DNA from: Heterostelium album PN500
Lineage: Eukaryota; Evosea; Eumycetozoa; Acytosteliales; Acytosteliaceae
Length of the DNA: 64,000 nucleotides
Direction of reading: 5' to 3'
Assembly: GCF_000004825.1 (NCBI RefSeq)
Contig: NW_008805072.1
Span: 1,370,435-1,434,434 of the forward strand
In this document: positions 34,101 through 45,983 of the stretch, in pieces
Position numbering within the stretch: the first letter of the stretch is position 1
Layout of the letters: each line of letters starts with the position of its first letter
Program-made: the position numbers and the translations under genes
The notes under the pieces: generated by a model
Seen by the model: the letters and a program-made list of their open reading frames with translations, nothing else
The model's database searches: none
What the model was told of the DNA's origin: nothing

Positions 34101-37100
34101 ACCGTTTTAATATGTGATATGCCACCAGGAAATGGTACAGACATTCCACTTAAATTGACTATCGATCAACAATCAACAACCGTTTACTTCACCTATGGTG
34201 CACCACAGCTTATTTCATTGGAAGTAAGCGACACCAACCTTGTTACACTCAGAGGTAGATTGTTTGGTACCAATACAACTGCTATCAATGTTTTCCTTGG
34301 CACTGTTTCCATTCCCTTCTTGACACTACAGGACGATATGATCACCTTCCAAGCCGGTCCACTCTCCAAGAACAACATGGTTTATGTTTACAACGTTGGT
34401 AATCGTAAGCAATCTGAACAACTATTAGTTAGATTCTATCCAATTGTAAACTCAGTTACACCCACCTCGACTGCAGGTGGTAGAGCTACCATCACTGGTT
34501 CCTATCTTCAACCATTAAGAATGATAAACCAAGCCAATCCAATGTCAATCATTATAAACAACACCAATACCCAGCTTGTCTATTCCAATACCAATAACCC
34601 AACAATACTGATTGTAATGTCACCGGTTGGTTTGGGTATTAATAATAGATTGATTGTAACAATCGATGGATTATCGGATGAGATCGATACATTCAACTAT
34701 ATTCCACCAATTATCTATAATTACACTCAAAGTGGTCAGTCTCTCATATTAAATGGTGATAGTTTCAGCAATATGATTAAGTATATTCAAATCTCACCAC
34801 CATTCCTTCCAACATTTGCCAATCATATCAATCTTGCTATTGCATTACCAGCATCCGCTCAGAATGGTCCATTCCAAGTGACTGTAGCCGGTCAAATATC
34901 GAATATTCTTCAAGTTAAAATCACTCCTATCATCCAATCCTATACCAACGTTCCAATCATTGGTGGTGAAATAACATTGACTGGATTGTTCTTTAATCAG
35001 CGACGTGCAGATGGTTCACCAACTACTCTTAGTGTCAGTCTAAACTCTACCGCATTGACAATCAACTCAATCATTTCAAACACACAAGTATTATTACAAG
35101 TTCCAGCGGGTACCTATCAAAATGTATTGTTAAACATCACTGTCGATGGTTTCAACACATCCACCAGATACAGCTCGAGAGGTGCAACTGCAACTTCTAT
35201 CGTTAAGAGCACTTTGTACCAAGTTCCAAATATCATTACAATTACAGGTACCGATTTCAGACTTCCTCTCTCCATCTATATCGATACGGTTGCATGTATC
35301 AATGTTCAAGAGGTTGTAGAGAATCAAACTATAAGTTGTTCTTTTGATGCCAGTGTACCACCTTCAGACAATCTTATTCCAGTCACTGTATATTCCAATG
35401 GACTGGCATCAAAAAGCTATATCTTTGATTACGAAGATTTGCCATGTCGTGCCAACTGCTCGAATCAAGGAATGTGCTTCAATGGACTTTGCTCGTGTAA
35501 CATCGGATTCTCTGGTTCACTCTGTAATATCAAAGTAAATCTCACTGTGCCAATCCCCACTGTAAGTGAATACTCCGGTGAATATACCATTTTCAATGAA
35601 ACATATTCAGCTGGTATTGACTTCCTCCGTGAGCTCAAACCAGGTAATTTCAATGTAATCACCGTTCCAATGGAAAAACTCAATTGGGAATCATTGGAAC
35701 CTGAGGATCAAGGATCGTACGTTCTCTCAACTTCCATCGGTACCAATGAAGGATTGTCACCAGACTTTTCAATTACAGTCAAGACATTCAAGTTAAAGTA
35801 TGGTGTTGTGTTTGAGTTTGCAGGTGAACACGTTTCCGCAGAATCTCATTCCTTCAAACAAACCATTACAATTAACCGATGGCCATTCCAATCACCTCTC
35901 AATACTCTCCAAGTAATTTACATGTCAGAAGCACCATCGTCTATTCTTTTGAACACACCAACAAAATCTGAATCCAACTTGACTATCTTTGAATCGCCTG
36001 CAATCGGTGATCTTACTCCTCAGGTATTATCCTATGACATTCAGAATAATCAAACAATCTTCACTGGACGATTCACTAGTAGAATGATCAAAGATGACAT
36101 ATGGTCAATGCTTTCGGTAAAGAGAATCGATTTATCTGATCCAATATGGCCAACCATTGATGGAAGATTGAGAACAATGATCTCTGTCAACCTACCAATG
36201 TTTGAGCAATCTATTGTTTTTGATCCTACCTTTACTGCTTATGTAAGATTAGGAAATCAAACTGAACCACCACCCACTACCACTACAGATACTAGCACAA
36301 CAACTGATACCTCAACCGCTGAAGCAACAACAACATCAACAACCGGTACAGGCACATCAGGAACCGTAACAACTGGTACTTCAACATCAACCACCACCGG
36401 TACTTCAACATCTACTTCCACAAACAACCCTACAACTGGTACAACTAGTTCCCCAACTACCTCGACCACCTCTTCAACTACATCTAGCTCTACTTCAACA
36501 ACTGGAACCACAGGCAGTCCAACAACATCTACAATATCTGGATCAACTACTTTCTCTCCGAGCCCGACAACACTTTCTGGTTCATCTATTCCAGTAACAA
36601 CAACCAACTCACAAACCACTTCTTCAGGATCAATTAAGTTCTGTCCAGGTAATCCTGTATGTAACGGTAATGGATATTGTAATGTCACTCTACTCAGGTG
36701 TGTGTGTAACTCTGGTTTCGGAGGTGCCGATTGCTCTGATAAGGTGGATCCATCAACTCCCGTCAAACCAAATCCAGGTGAACCATCGACAAATGGTACA
36801 GATACCAACAACATTAACACTCGTATCGATGTTGTTGCCCTTAGACAATTGACCTATAGAGGAGTAGTTCTCACTGAACATCTCCTCTCAAATTGGAGCT
36901 ACTACGAAGTGAATCTCACTCAAGGAATATCGAGATATCAATACAGCACAAAGATCTCTGGTACACAAACAATTCTCAATATAACCATCGACACTTTCAC
37001 ACAATCGACAGATGTAACATTTGCTGGTATAACGACAACAATGGCGCCTGGAGCCATCAAATACTCGGCAATCCTAGAGAATGCATATCCATTCTCTGCT

Positions 37101-37649
37101 TTCGACAACCAATTGGAGCTGGTATTCCAAACAACGGTGTCGGATCTTAATAGCTTTGGATCATCGTGTTCCTACAGCTCTGCGGAATACGATAACAATC
37201 AGAATCTTCAGTCGATCACCATCCAAGTCAATGGACGAACCCTTTATGGCAGATTCATGGACAAGGTAGAATTGGATGGTGTACCCATCCCAACAAGAAG
37301 TAGCTTGCTATCAAATGATGACACACTCAGAAACAACACAAATACAAAGAATCAAGCACTCATTGGTATGATCATTGCTCCTAAACCATACTTTACAAGA
37401 GCAGTTGCCGATCCAGATTTTTCATTGTTACTCTCTGGTAAAGATGCTTCCTCCAAATCAGGATCAGTATGCAATGGCAAGAAAAAGTTAACAGGTGTCG
37501 AAATTGCTGGTATTGTGCTTGGTTGTGCTGCTTTCGTTGGTGTTGTAGGTGCAATTGCAATAATATCTATAAGAAAGAAGATGGAAAAAAATAGACAAAA
37601 TCGTTTGATTTCCAACAAGCTTTCTCAACTTAAAAAAGATGATAATTAG
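29686..37649 (+). CDS. Giant IPT/TIG- and EGF-repeat type I surface protein (2512 aa; ComC/Tgr-like)
   Basis: Six exons (29686-29912, 30005-30392, 30473-30680, 30746-30802, 30902-31105, 31195-37649) give 2512 residues. Order: signal peptide (ending KKVDSA); a unique N-terminal region of about 550 residues; at least ten IPT/TIG immunoglobulin-like repeats, marked by PTTGGRVTIHG, GGQILINGLFF or PPTIQSITTQQ and often a GTG or PPG turn; a first EGF domain near residue 1780 (CRANCSNQGMCFNGLC); a beta domain; a Ser/Thr mucin-like stalk (about 2050-2170); a second EGF near 2177 (CNGNGYCN and CVCNSGFGGADC); another beta domain; a membrane helix near 2463 (AGIVLGCAAFVGVVGAIAII); a short basic tail. 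This layout matches dictyostelid ComC and Tgr proteins used in cell-cell signalling and kin recognition. All introns are in the first 1.5 kb. Confidence 0.9.
31166..31192 (+). repeat. AT dinucleotide microsatellite inside an intron
   Basis: About 13 AT units form the 3' part of the last intron of the giant surface-protein gene and run right up to its AG acceptor at 31193-31194. Confidence 0.85.
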
Positions 37650-38115
37650 TTAAATAAATAAATAAAATCAATTTTTTACGAAAAAAAAATAATTTATTCG
37701 AGAACATTTGCTTCTGATATTAGAGCTGTAATTAAATCTAAAGTTTGAGATCAATCTCAAAAAAAAAAAAAGTAACTTTTCAAAACATCGCGACGAATAA
37801 ATAAAATTCGACAAAAGAAGTTCAAAATGCATTTCACATTAAAAAAAAAAACAAAAAAACCAAAAAATTTGTGGGTATCAAATCTGTTTTTGACCTTTTT
37901 TTTTGTTAAGGGGTTCGCAGATCTGATCAATCCAATGATCGAAAAAAATTAAAAATAAATGTTTAAAAAAAATAAAAAAATCTGTATTTTTTTGATAGAT
38001 TGTGGTTTGTAAATAGACCAAAAATTTAAAAGGTAGTTTGTTCAGATAATTATGTACACATATCAATTTTATTAGTTGGTCACCACTTTTATTTATATAA
38101 AAAAACAAACACAAT
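37650..38115. other. Intergenic, 466 bp
   Basis: The region has poly-A runs and, at 37744-37761, a perfect 8-bp inverted repeat (TTTGAGAT/ATCTCAAA, loop CA) followed by an A-run. The 81-codon minus-strand frame at 37878-38123 has no coding character. No gene is supported. Confidence 0.45.
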
Positions 38116-39255
38116 ATGTACAATGACTTATTATTAAATATACTCGCTTTAACTACTGCTAATGATACTCTTACTGATAGTAATAGTACAAGTAGTAGTA
38201 GTGGCGAGTATCTTCCAGATTTACCTATTAGAATGCAGAGATTATATTTATTATATTCTTCAATTAGAATTATTTTGTATTTTTATTTTTCCACAGTATC
38301 ATTTGTACAAATTATTTATCTATATGCCGAGGAATCAACTCTATCACTCAGATTGATTTTGGCAAAATTCCTAGTATTTCTATATATCACACTATTCTGT
38401 ATTTTCAGAACTGTAGCGTTTTTAATTAGAGTTCCCTCGGAGATAGGTCTCCACCAATCGATAACCACCTATGGAGCCACCGGTATCGCCTACCAAATTA
38501 TTCTACAATGTGGTACATTGTTGGTGCTTCTCTCTTGGACAGCCATTGGATTCTATTGGATCCATCTCATGTACGTGCTCCAGCAACGACAGAGAGAAGT
38601 TGACAGACTTCTGCGCATATTCAAGATCATACAAGGACTAATTATTTTGTGGATGTGCGCGTTGGTCTTCTCGTTTTCCCTACTTCCACAACGACAAAAT
38701 AAGAAAGTTTCAATGGTGACTTCGATTCTATTCTATTCGTTTGTCATTATTTTCGGAATTTTCTTTACTTTCCAGGGTAGAAGACTTATGGTACAGCTTC
38801 GAAAGATGATGAAATCGTCATGGGGACAAACTCATTCCAACGTACATCTCAGAAGGACAATTCTCCTACTTTCTTGTCTGCTTATTGTCACCTTGATCAT
38901 CGTTGTAAAGACAATCTTTAGCATTTTCATCTTTAAGGATACCTTCCTCAACCAGTGGAAATTAGATTTCGTAACAATGATCATCGAATTGGTGATGGTT
39001 GCAATCGTAATGGCTGGTGTATCTGGTAGTTATCCATCTCGAATGTATGCTTATAGAGATGCATCGAAATTCGAAGAGAAAAAATCAAACACAGGTTCAG
39101 AGCTTTCATCAAGGTCGGAACAAACCAAATCTAAATCTTCCAGTTCTGGCTCTGGTTCAAAGGGTGAGAAATCAACAGTTTCAACATTATCGTCAACCTT
39201 GAATTCAACTTATTTAGATGACAGTGCAATCAACAGTTCTGATAATAATATATAA
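38116..39255 (+). CDS. Seven-transmembrane protein (THH1/TOM1 or GPR137-like, 379 aa)
   Basis: Single exon of 379 residues. The N-terminus (1-35) is Ser/Thr/Asn-rich with potential N-glycosylation sites. Seven hydrophobic segments follow: around RIILYFYFSTVSFVQIIYLY, KFLVFLYITLFCIF, IILQCGTLLVLLSWTAIGFY, GLIILWMCALVFSF, ILFYSFVIIFGIFF, ILLLSCLLIVTLII and VTMIIELVMVAIVM. Basic loops (QQRQREVDRLL, RRLMVQLRKMM) would face the cytosol. The last 65 residues are a Ser-rich tail. The pattern resembles THH1/TOM1/TOM3 and GPR137 proteins, which sit on vacuolar or lysosomal membranes. It does not carry DRY or other rhodopsin-class motifs. Family assignment is moderate; topology is solid. Confidence 0.7.
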   Translation: MYNDLLLNILALTTANDTLTDSNSTSSSSGEYLPDLPIRMQRLYLLYSSIRIILYFYFSTVSFVQIIYLYAEESTLSLRLILAKFLVFLYITLFCIFRTVAFLIRVPSEIGLHQSITTYGATGIAYQIILQCGTLLVLLSWTAIGFYWIHLMYVLQQRQREVDRLLRIFKIIQGLIILWMCALVFSFSLLPQRQNKKVSMVTSILFYSFVIIFGIFFTFQGRRLMVQLRKMMKSSWGQTHSNVHLRRTILLLSCLLIVTLIIVVKTIFSIFIFKDTFLNQWKLDFVTMIIELVMVAIVMAGVSGSYPSRMYAYRDASKFEEKKSNTGSELSSRSEQTKSKSSSSGSGSKGEKSTVSTLSSTLNSTYLDDSAINSSDNNI

Positions 39256-39370
39256 TTAATATTTATTTATAAAAAAAATATAAAAATAAACAAATATATG
39301 TATTTAAACAAATAATAGAAAGATAAATTGTTTTTTTTTTATATAATTTCAAGTTTTTTTTTTTATTTAT

Positions 39371-42300
39371 TTATTTCTTTTTAAGATTAAGTGTCAGTTT
39401 CATTGGGGGTTTCTGTTCAGTTGTAGTTGTTGTAGATTTTTGTTCTGGTTTATCTGTTTTCTTCATCTTGTTAAACAGTTGCCTCAATTCCTCACCACCT
39501 CTTGCTGTGAACTGTGATGCGTAGTACCACAAATGATTCTCTAGTGATTCGTTACCTTTGTGTTTATCCATGACACTGGTAATCTCATTGCCAAGTGAAA
39601 GTAAATACTTTTTGGTTTTGTGAAGTTTATCCTCACGTGACATGGTCACTGAGCTATCGGAAAGATGTTTGAACTTCTCGAGATGCTTTTTGATGGGTGT
39701 TAGATACTGCTTGCACTTATTGAGCGTAGTTTGGTCGTATTTGGTTCGCGATCCACTTTCTTCATCACCCGAAGAATCGTCCATATATCGTTTCTTTTGT
39801 TGTGCTGAGCTGGTGGAGGAAGTTCCTCTTCTAGCTGTATGAGCACCTCTGTCACTGTGAACAACCGTTGATTCTTCGTCAGAGAGCAGATGTCTACGAC
39901 TGTTACTATGATTGTTGGTGGTGGTTGTCGTTGTGGTGGTTGTCGTTGATCTACTTCCACCTCTTCCACCTCTCTTTGAGGGTGAAGAGTGTGGAGATTG
40001 ATTAAGCTTCGAAGGTGGCACTGAAACTCTACCTGAGCTAGTTCTTCTCGATGGTTGCTTAACGACTTCTTCTTCACTGACCTCCTCCTCCGACGACATC
40101 ATCTTGTTGCTTGGTCTTCTTCCTCTGGTTGGGGTGGAGTGAGCAGATGTCCTACTGCTCTTGTTACCGCTGCTACTACCGCTACCGCTATCTCTACTAT
40201 GACTACTTCCACCTCTTTTACCTCTACCTCTTCCTCTTGAAGATTTGGTCTCTTCAACCTCTTCAACTTCCTCTGGTTCCTGTTCTTCTTCGTCTCCTCT
40301 ACTTCTTCTTCGTTTCTTGGAGAGTGGAATCTTGGCAGTAGATGCAACAGGTTCTTTCTTTTTCAAAATGACAGAATCTTTGGCAGCTTTCAACAGTGAA
40401 TCAACACGACGTTGCAATGTTGCAGCTTTAATCTTGGTTTGGGCAGCTGGCACAACCGATCCATCGGGAGCAGTGGTTGTTTCCTGTGGATCGTTTGTCA
40501 AACTGATAATCGATTCGAAACCAAGTGATTTATCCTTTTGAATTGATTCGAAATTGCCATTTCCATACTTGTGGATACCCATCAACAGCATGGCATCTTC
40601 TTTTGCACCCCATTTAATTGCCCATGAAACCGGACGAGTTGGGAAGGTGACTCTAAATTGCTCTTGATTCTTTACATATGCATCACAGAGCTGACTGAGA
40701 ATATCCATCTCCTCTACCTTCTGAACGAGTTCCGAAGCATTGATATCTACACCTGCAAATAGTACATGAATCTTATCAGACTCTGGGTTCTCTTTGACAC
40801 AACGTCTACAAACATCGATAACCTCTCTACAAATCTCCTCGGTTGCTCTAGCTGGCTTATTAGACATATCGCAATCCACCAAAATCTCTTTACTACGACG
40901 ATAGTTTCCAAATTTTCTAAATGATTTAAATAGTGATTTCAATTCCTTCTTGTTAAATGCAGTTATTTCTGTAGAAATTAATATTTAAAAAGTTAATATT
41001 AAATTGAGATTGTGAGATTGATTATTGTTTAGTAATTACCTTTTCTTGGATTCTTTGTTATTGTAATCGGTTCGTTTTGAGATTTCTTTGGTTCAGCAGA
41101 TGATTTTTCGATTCTTGCTCTTCTCGGTGGTAGATAGAGAGGTGCTTCTTCGACAGGTGCAACTCTATCTTTATCGGGGATGATGTTTGCCCAATTGGTT
41201 TCCTCCTTACTGTTTGTGTCGCCAGTGGAGAAGTTTGCCACCTTGAAAGAGTTGAGCAGTTCCTCACCGGCAGTGCTCTCTCCAGTGGATTCTCGTTGTT
41301 CTGCACGCGAGAGAATCTCATCGATATCCATCTCTTGCATGGTGTTTGAGTTCTCATCTCCCTCCTTAAAGAGATCCTCCGCTCCAAACTTTAGAATGGC
41401 ATCCAACTCTTCTTTGTTAAAGACGTTGGACGATGTTGTTTTGGTCGATGATTTCTCCATCGACTGAATGACAAGATGATCGAGAACCATCTTTTGTTTG
41501 GCACGCTCCAAAATCTCCTCTTCGATAGTCGATTTCGAAACGAGACGATAGATGTTTACGGTGTTCTTCTGTCCGATACGATGTGCTCTTGCTTCCGCTT
41601 GCAAATCGTTCTGTGGATTCCAATCACTGTCGAAAATGATTACAGTGTCGGCCGTCGACAAATTAATACCCAAACCACCGGCACGCGTTGACAGCAGGAA
41701 AGCAAAGTCTGGCGAGCCCTCGGCGTTGAAACGATCCATTGCCTGACTACGTTTCTCACGCGAGGTGGAACCATCGAGTCGTTGGAACAAGAAGCCTCTT
41801 CCCTTGAGATAATCGGCGAGGATATCGAGCATTCTGACCATCTGTGAGAAAATCAATACACGATGACCGGTCTCTTTCAGTCGCACCAAAAGTTTGTCGA
41901 GCAGAATCAACTTTCCAGAGGCTTTGACCATGGCGTCCAGTGGATTCTCGGCATTGAGATCCTCGGCATTCTCAAAGAGGTACGGATGATTACATGTCTT
42001 TTTCAACTCTGCAACGATATTGAGTAGAGTTGTTTTCTCTCCCTTGACACCCTTGTTCAGTTCGTGGAAATTCTTTGAGAGAATCCAACGATAGTATTTC
42101 TTTTGGGTCGGTGACAGATCGACACGCAAGATTCTCTCAGTTTTCGCTGGCAGCGACTTTTCCACCTCCTTTTTGATTCTTCTGAGTAAATGTGGTTTCA
42201 ACACATTGTGAAGCTCGGCAATCTGATCCTTCTCCTTCAAGTCTGCATATTGATCTTGGAACTCATCGAGCGAGTGGAACTTATTTGGCATCAAGAAATT

Positions 42301-45290
42301 CAAGAGATTCCAAAGTTCCTTTAGCGAGTTTTGCAAAGGAGTACCAGTAACCAATAAACGATTACTAGTATGGAAATACTTTAACACTTCGTGGAGCATC
42401 GATTCATTGTTTTTCAAACGATGTGCTTCATCTACAGCTAAATATTCCCATTTAATAGCTCCCAAATAGTTTTCTAAATAAAAAATTATAAATTTGATTA
42501 ACAACTAATTCGGAAATATCTCTTTTTGAATTTAGATAAAATATCAACTTACTATCTTTCAAGATAAAATCATAGGTAGTTAATAAAACATTGAAACTAA
42601 TCTTTTTCTTTCCGAATCTAGTTGGTTGGTAGAATTCGAATTGACGAATGATATCTCGACTTGCTGAGCTACCAGTGTAAACGATTAAATTCATTTTCGG
42701 TGCCCACTTTGTAAATTCACGATGCCAATTCTCAATGGTAGACAATGGAACAACCACCAAAAATGGACCACTCAAATTCTGTACATTAAATAAATAGGAT
42801 ATAAATGAAATAGTTTGAATTGTTTTACCAAGACCCCTAATATTAAAAAAAGAAAGAAATAATATTAGTTATTTAGTTATAACTAATCTATCAACCAACA
42901 ATAAAAACGTTGAATAATTAAACTTACATTTCATCAGCAAGAATTACATTAGTATTGTTTTTCCATGAATGAACCAACCAGTTTAGACCCTCCATTTGGT
43001 AGTCTCTCAACTTTCCGGCGTTGATCCAATCGGGTTGCTCTTCGAACTTGACGAAACCTTGTTCAAGACGTTTCTTTGGACTGACACCACCAGTGTGTTT
43101 CGAGTTGGACTGGGCGGCTTGCTGTCTTTCCAGGTAGTCGTCAATCTCGTTCTGATAGAGTTTGATTTCCTCAGGATACTCCCATGTGACATCACTATAC
43201 GGTGTACTTCCCCACTTGACTAGATACTGAATACCACCTGGATACTCTGTTGTGACCTCTACCTCACGAGATGCAATGATACGCTCGACCTTGAGAGACT
43301 CTTGATACTCTTGTTGAGTCAACTCCTTTGCAATATCAGCCTGTTCAATATCCTCACGCGATGCCTCCTTTCTCCATTGATTCAACTCGATGATGTTCTT
43401 TGCATAGTTGGTCAATTTCTTTCCACCTTTGAATCCCATTAATGTTTCATAATTATCCCAACTAATAATATATATAAATAAAAGTTTTAGATTATCTTTA
43501 ATTATTATGATATATAACATAATATAACAAAACTTACGTATTATGAATATGTGCCCAACCTTTCCATTTTACTAAAAATTCGTATAGTTCAACATTGAAT
43601 GTTGTTTCATTCTCATTGACTTCACAACCTGTTTTCAAACGATGATCTACGATTCTCTCGATTGTATCTTCTGTTGTTTCTACTGGTCCTACTTGTTTCT
43701 CTGTTGTTGTCGTTGCTGCTAACATCATTTCATCTTCATCCTCATCACTCATGAAATGTGCTTGATAATCGAATCCATTATTATTTCTCTGTCTTAGATT
43801 ACCCATTGTAATAGTTTCATAATCAACATCTAAAAAAAAAAGTGATGATAAATAATAAGTATGCTGCAAGTTGAAATATGAGAAAACATTGACATTAACA
43901 TACCATCTTTTGATTGTTTTCTTGTTGTTGATGTTGTTTGTCTGTTTCTTTTTGGTTTCTCTTGATCGCTATATTCGTCCGATGATTGTGAGTAACTGTG
44001 TGCATCGCTAAGTACTTCATCTGCAGATTGTTGGTCGTCGACGTCTTGCATTCCTCCTTCCTCTCCGTCACCCGCCAGCTCTTCATATAGTCTGACAGTC
44101 TGTCTACGTGCTCTTGTCGGTCTGTTTGCCGGTGCCCAATCTTCATCGTCGTCATCATCGTCGTCCGCTCTTCCATAGCCATCCTCCTCCTCACTCGAAT
44201 ACTGTTGTCGTCCTCTTCCTCTTCTTCCTCTAGTGTTCGCAGCTGCTTTTCCTTTCTTCTTTGTCGCCGCTGCTGCAGCTGCAGACTTTTTCGACTTTTT
44301 CTTTCTTGGGTTTGGCTCGTAGTCAGAGCCAGACTCTGATGCATCGGATACGACGAATCCATCGTTTTCATACTCGTCATTGTCGTCCATTAGATAGTCG
44401 TCGTCGTATTGGTCGAGTCGTGACGATGGACCGGAACGTCTGGATCTTGTGCCACCGGCGGCGGCACCACGTCTTCTGGCGGGTGGAGACGGTGATCGGT
44501 AGTCATCTTCCTCTTCCTCCTCGTCACTGGGTGGTTCGTAGTCGTCATCACTTTCCTTCTTGCCATCAGAGGAGTCAAAGTCATCTGCAACCTCTGACTT
44601 TGATTTCTTTGATCGCTTTCCAGGGGCGGCAACAGCAGCAGCGGCTTGTTGCTCAACGACTACATTGTTACCGGCTTCATCTGCAACCTGATTATCTTCC
44701 TCTTCATTTTCGATATCGTCATCGTCTTCCTCGACAACATTGAAACTATTATTCAATCTTCTATTATTTGTTTTATTCACAATGATCTCTTCTTCATCAT
44801 CTTCATCTTCTTCTTCTTCGTCTTCATCATCTATACTTTCATCTGTTGTAGTAGTCGTAGTTGTTGTCACCTCAACATGACTATTATTATTAATCTGAGG
44901 TTGTTGCTGTTGAGGTGGTTGAATCTGTGGTTGAACTATAGGTGATTGAATTGTAGGTGATTGAATTTGAGGTGATTGAATTTGAGGTGATTGCTGTACT
45001 TGTAACTGTGCTAAAGATATTCCGTTCTCTTTAACCATACTAAAAGTAGAAGATGATGATATATTCAGATTATCTCCATTAGTTCCGTTACCGAATGGAT
45101 TATACAATTGATGATACTGTGGGGGTGGTGGTGGCTGTTGATACTGTAGAGGTGGTGTTGTCTGTTGGTACAGTGGTTGATACTGTTGTTGAAACTGTTG
45201 CAGCTGTTGTAATTGTTGAAGTTGTTGTTGTTGTTGTTGTATCAATTGTTGTTGCTGTTGTTGCTGTTGAGATTGTCCAACATTATCCAT
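39371..45290 (-). CDS. CHD1-type chromodomain helicase DNA-binding protein (1842 aa)
   Basis: Six exons (43904-45290, 43538-43829, 42928-43461, 42553-42836, 41040-42473, 39371-40968) give 1842 residues. Order: Gln-rich start; acidic and Lys/Arg tracts with long Asp/Glu runs (1-460); chromodomain 1 ending [13 protein letters not shown] (exon 2-3 join); chromodomain 2 with [19 protein letters not shown]2 ATPase with Walker [12 protein letters not shown] (join 42928/42836), VDEAHRLKN, and C-lobe [11 protein letters not shown] and EARAHRIGQ; a SANT-SLIDE-type region in the last exon; a Ser/Arg-rich linker; and a C-terminal CHCT (DUF4208) domain ([15 protein letters not shown]). The CHCT domain places it with CHD1, which spaces nucleosomes during transcription. 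Which of the three D. discoideum Chd proteins it matches cannot be told here. Confidence 0.95.
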
Positions 45291-45983
45291 ATTATATAAT
45301 TGTTGTTATATTATAATGATATTATATTATTTTACTATTATTACTTCTTATATAAAAAATGATTAATTAATTAATTATAATAAATAAATTTATACAAATT
45401 TCATCAAATTACTAAAAATAATAATTATAACAATAATATAATAAATAAATAACTAACTAACTTTCTTTTACATAAAATAACAATAACAATATTATTATTT
45501 ACTATTATTATTGATATTGATTTATCTTAATCTTATCTTTAAATCTTAATCTAATAAATCTGACTATTTACTATTTTAATATATATAAATATAAATATAA
45601 ATATAAATATAAATATAAATATAAATATAAAAAATTAAATTTTATATTTAAATTTTTTTCAAAAAATCAATAATAATATTACTATTATTTATAAATATTT
45701 GCTTTGTTTCCTTTTTAATGTTATTTTGATTTTTTTTTTAAATTAGATTGAATCAAAACACAATATGTTATTAATTAAGTAATAAAAAAAATAATTATTT
45801 AACATACAAAAAAACGTTAAAAATTCAAAATATGATTTTTTTTTTTTTATGTTGATAAAATTCTCAACGGTTTTTGGTGAAGTTGTAAAAATTTGAATTT
45901 TGAACTAAAAATAAAATATTAATTTAAAGATTTTGCAATTTGATTTGATTTAATTTGTGTAATTAATTTATTGAATTTGCATA
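45291..45983. other. Intergenic, 693 bp, with hexanucleotide repeat
   Basis: Extremely AT-rich promoter region of the CHD gene and 3' flank of PRP40. Besides the ATATAA repeat reported separately, it has poly-T near 45838-45849. No gene is seen. Confidence 0.5.
45585..45629 (+). repeat. Tandem hexanucleotide repeat (TAAATA)
   Basis: Seven consecutive copies of a TAAATA-type hexamer lie upstream of the CHD gene on its promoter side. Confidence 0.85.

Noticed and set aside
36257-36820. 187-codon minus-strand frame as a gene
   Set aside because: It is the antisense of the Thr/Ser-rich stalk and second EGF region of the surface-protein gene.
37878-38123. 81-codon minus-strand frame between the giant surface gene and the seven-span gene
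   Set aside because: Low-complexity, AT-driven translation without a signal or domain.
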